NCBI GenBank assembly: GCA_013433145.1
Contig: CM024175.1
Span: forward strand, 10,710,516 to 10,774,515
Direction: 5' to 3'
Length of the DNA: 64,000 nucleotides
Source: Ascaris suum
Lineage: Eukaryota; Nematoda; Chromadorea; Rhabditida; Ascarididae
In this document: piece after piece, positions 63,984-64,000 of the stretch
Layout of the letters: each line of letters opens with the position of its first letter
Position numbering within the stretch: the first letter of the stretch is position 1
Made by a program: the position numbers and the translations under genes
The notes under the pieces: generated by a model
Database searches by the model: none
Seen by the model: only the letters and a program-made list of their open reading frames with translations
What the model was told of the DNA's origin: nothing

Positions 63984-64000
63984 TCGAAGTACTTTGTCGA

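Overview
The window looks like AT-rich animal DNA, most probably nematode. The genes are broken into exons of roughly 55-610 nt by introns of about 0.1-4 kb. Intron ends are mostly (T)n-CAG, TATAG or TTTAG. Long A/T runs and (TA)n tracts are abundant. Several predicted first exons have an acceptor-like AG only 3-20 nt upstream of the ATG, which fits spliced-leader trans-splicing. No rRNA, CRISPR array, bacterial operon or intact tRNA was seen. The species was not identified; 'nematode' is an inference from splice style and gene type.

Layout. Positions 1 to about 6,140 are a higher-order satellite: a 16-bp purine-rich monomer organised into units of about 495 bp, with ten anchor copies. It fades through a degenerate monomer field to about 7,190. 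From 7.4 to 8.3 kb there is a compositionally odd patch with UUCG hairpins, CA-rich DNA, a C-tract and tRNA-like A and B boxes. From 8.4 to 15.0 kb there is a minus-strand gene for a divergent P-loop GTPase-like protein, assembled as seven phase-consistent exons giving about 490 aa, plus a separate candidate exon at 8.4-8.66 kb. From 15 to 21.4 kb I see no gene. From 21.7 to 27.6 kb there is a minus-strand gene with a membrane anchor and a VWA-like ectodomain (four exons recovered, incomplete). From 28 to 33.9 kb there are foldbacks, a tRNA-like fragment, a probable decayed mobile element and one candidate first exon.

From 33.9 to 43.0 kb there is the best-supported gene: eight minus-strand exons with matching phases encode a 370-aa protein. 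It has an N-terminal transmembrane anchor and a spermidine-synthase/METTL13-C-terminal-like SAM-binding domain. From 43 to 52 kb the DNA is almost featureless apart from a tiny CpG-dense island near 45.8 kb and microsatellites. From 52 to 63 kb there are scattered coding-like minus-strand segments with splice signals, which suggest one or more further minus-strand genes that I could not assemble. The last 250 bp carry a frameshifted reverse-transcriptase-associated RNase H fragment of an LTR retroelement.

The three assembled genes all lie on the minus strand, but nothing in the sequence links them functionally. All exon models come from reading splice signals and phase by eye, without transcripts or database searches.
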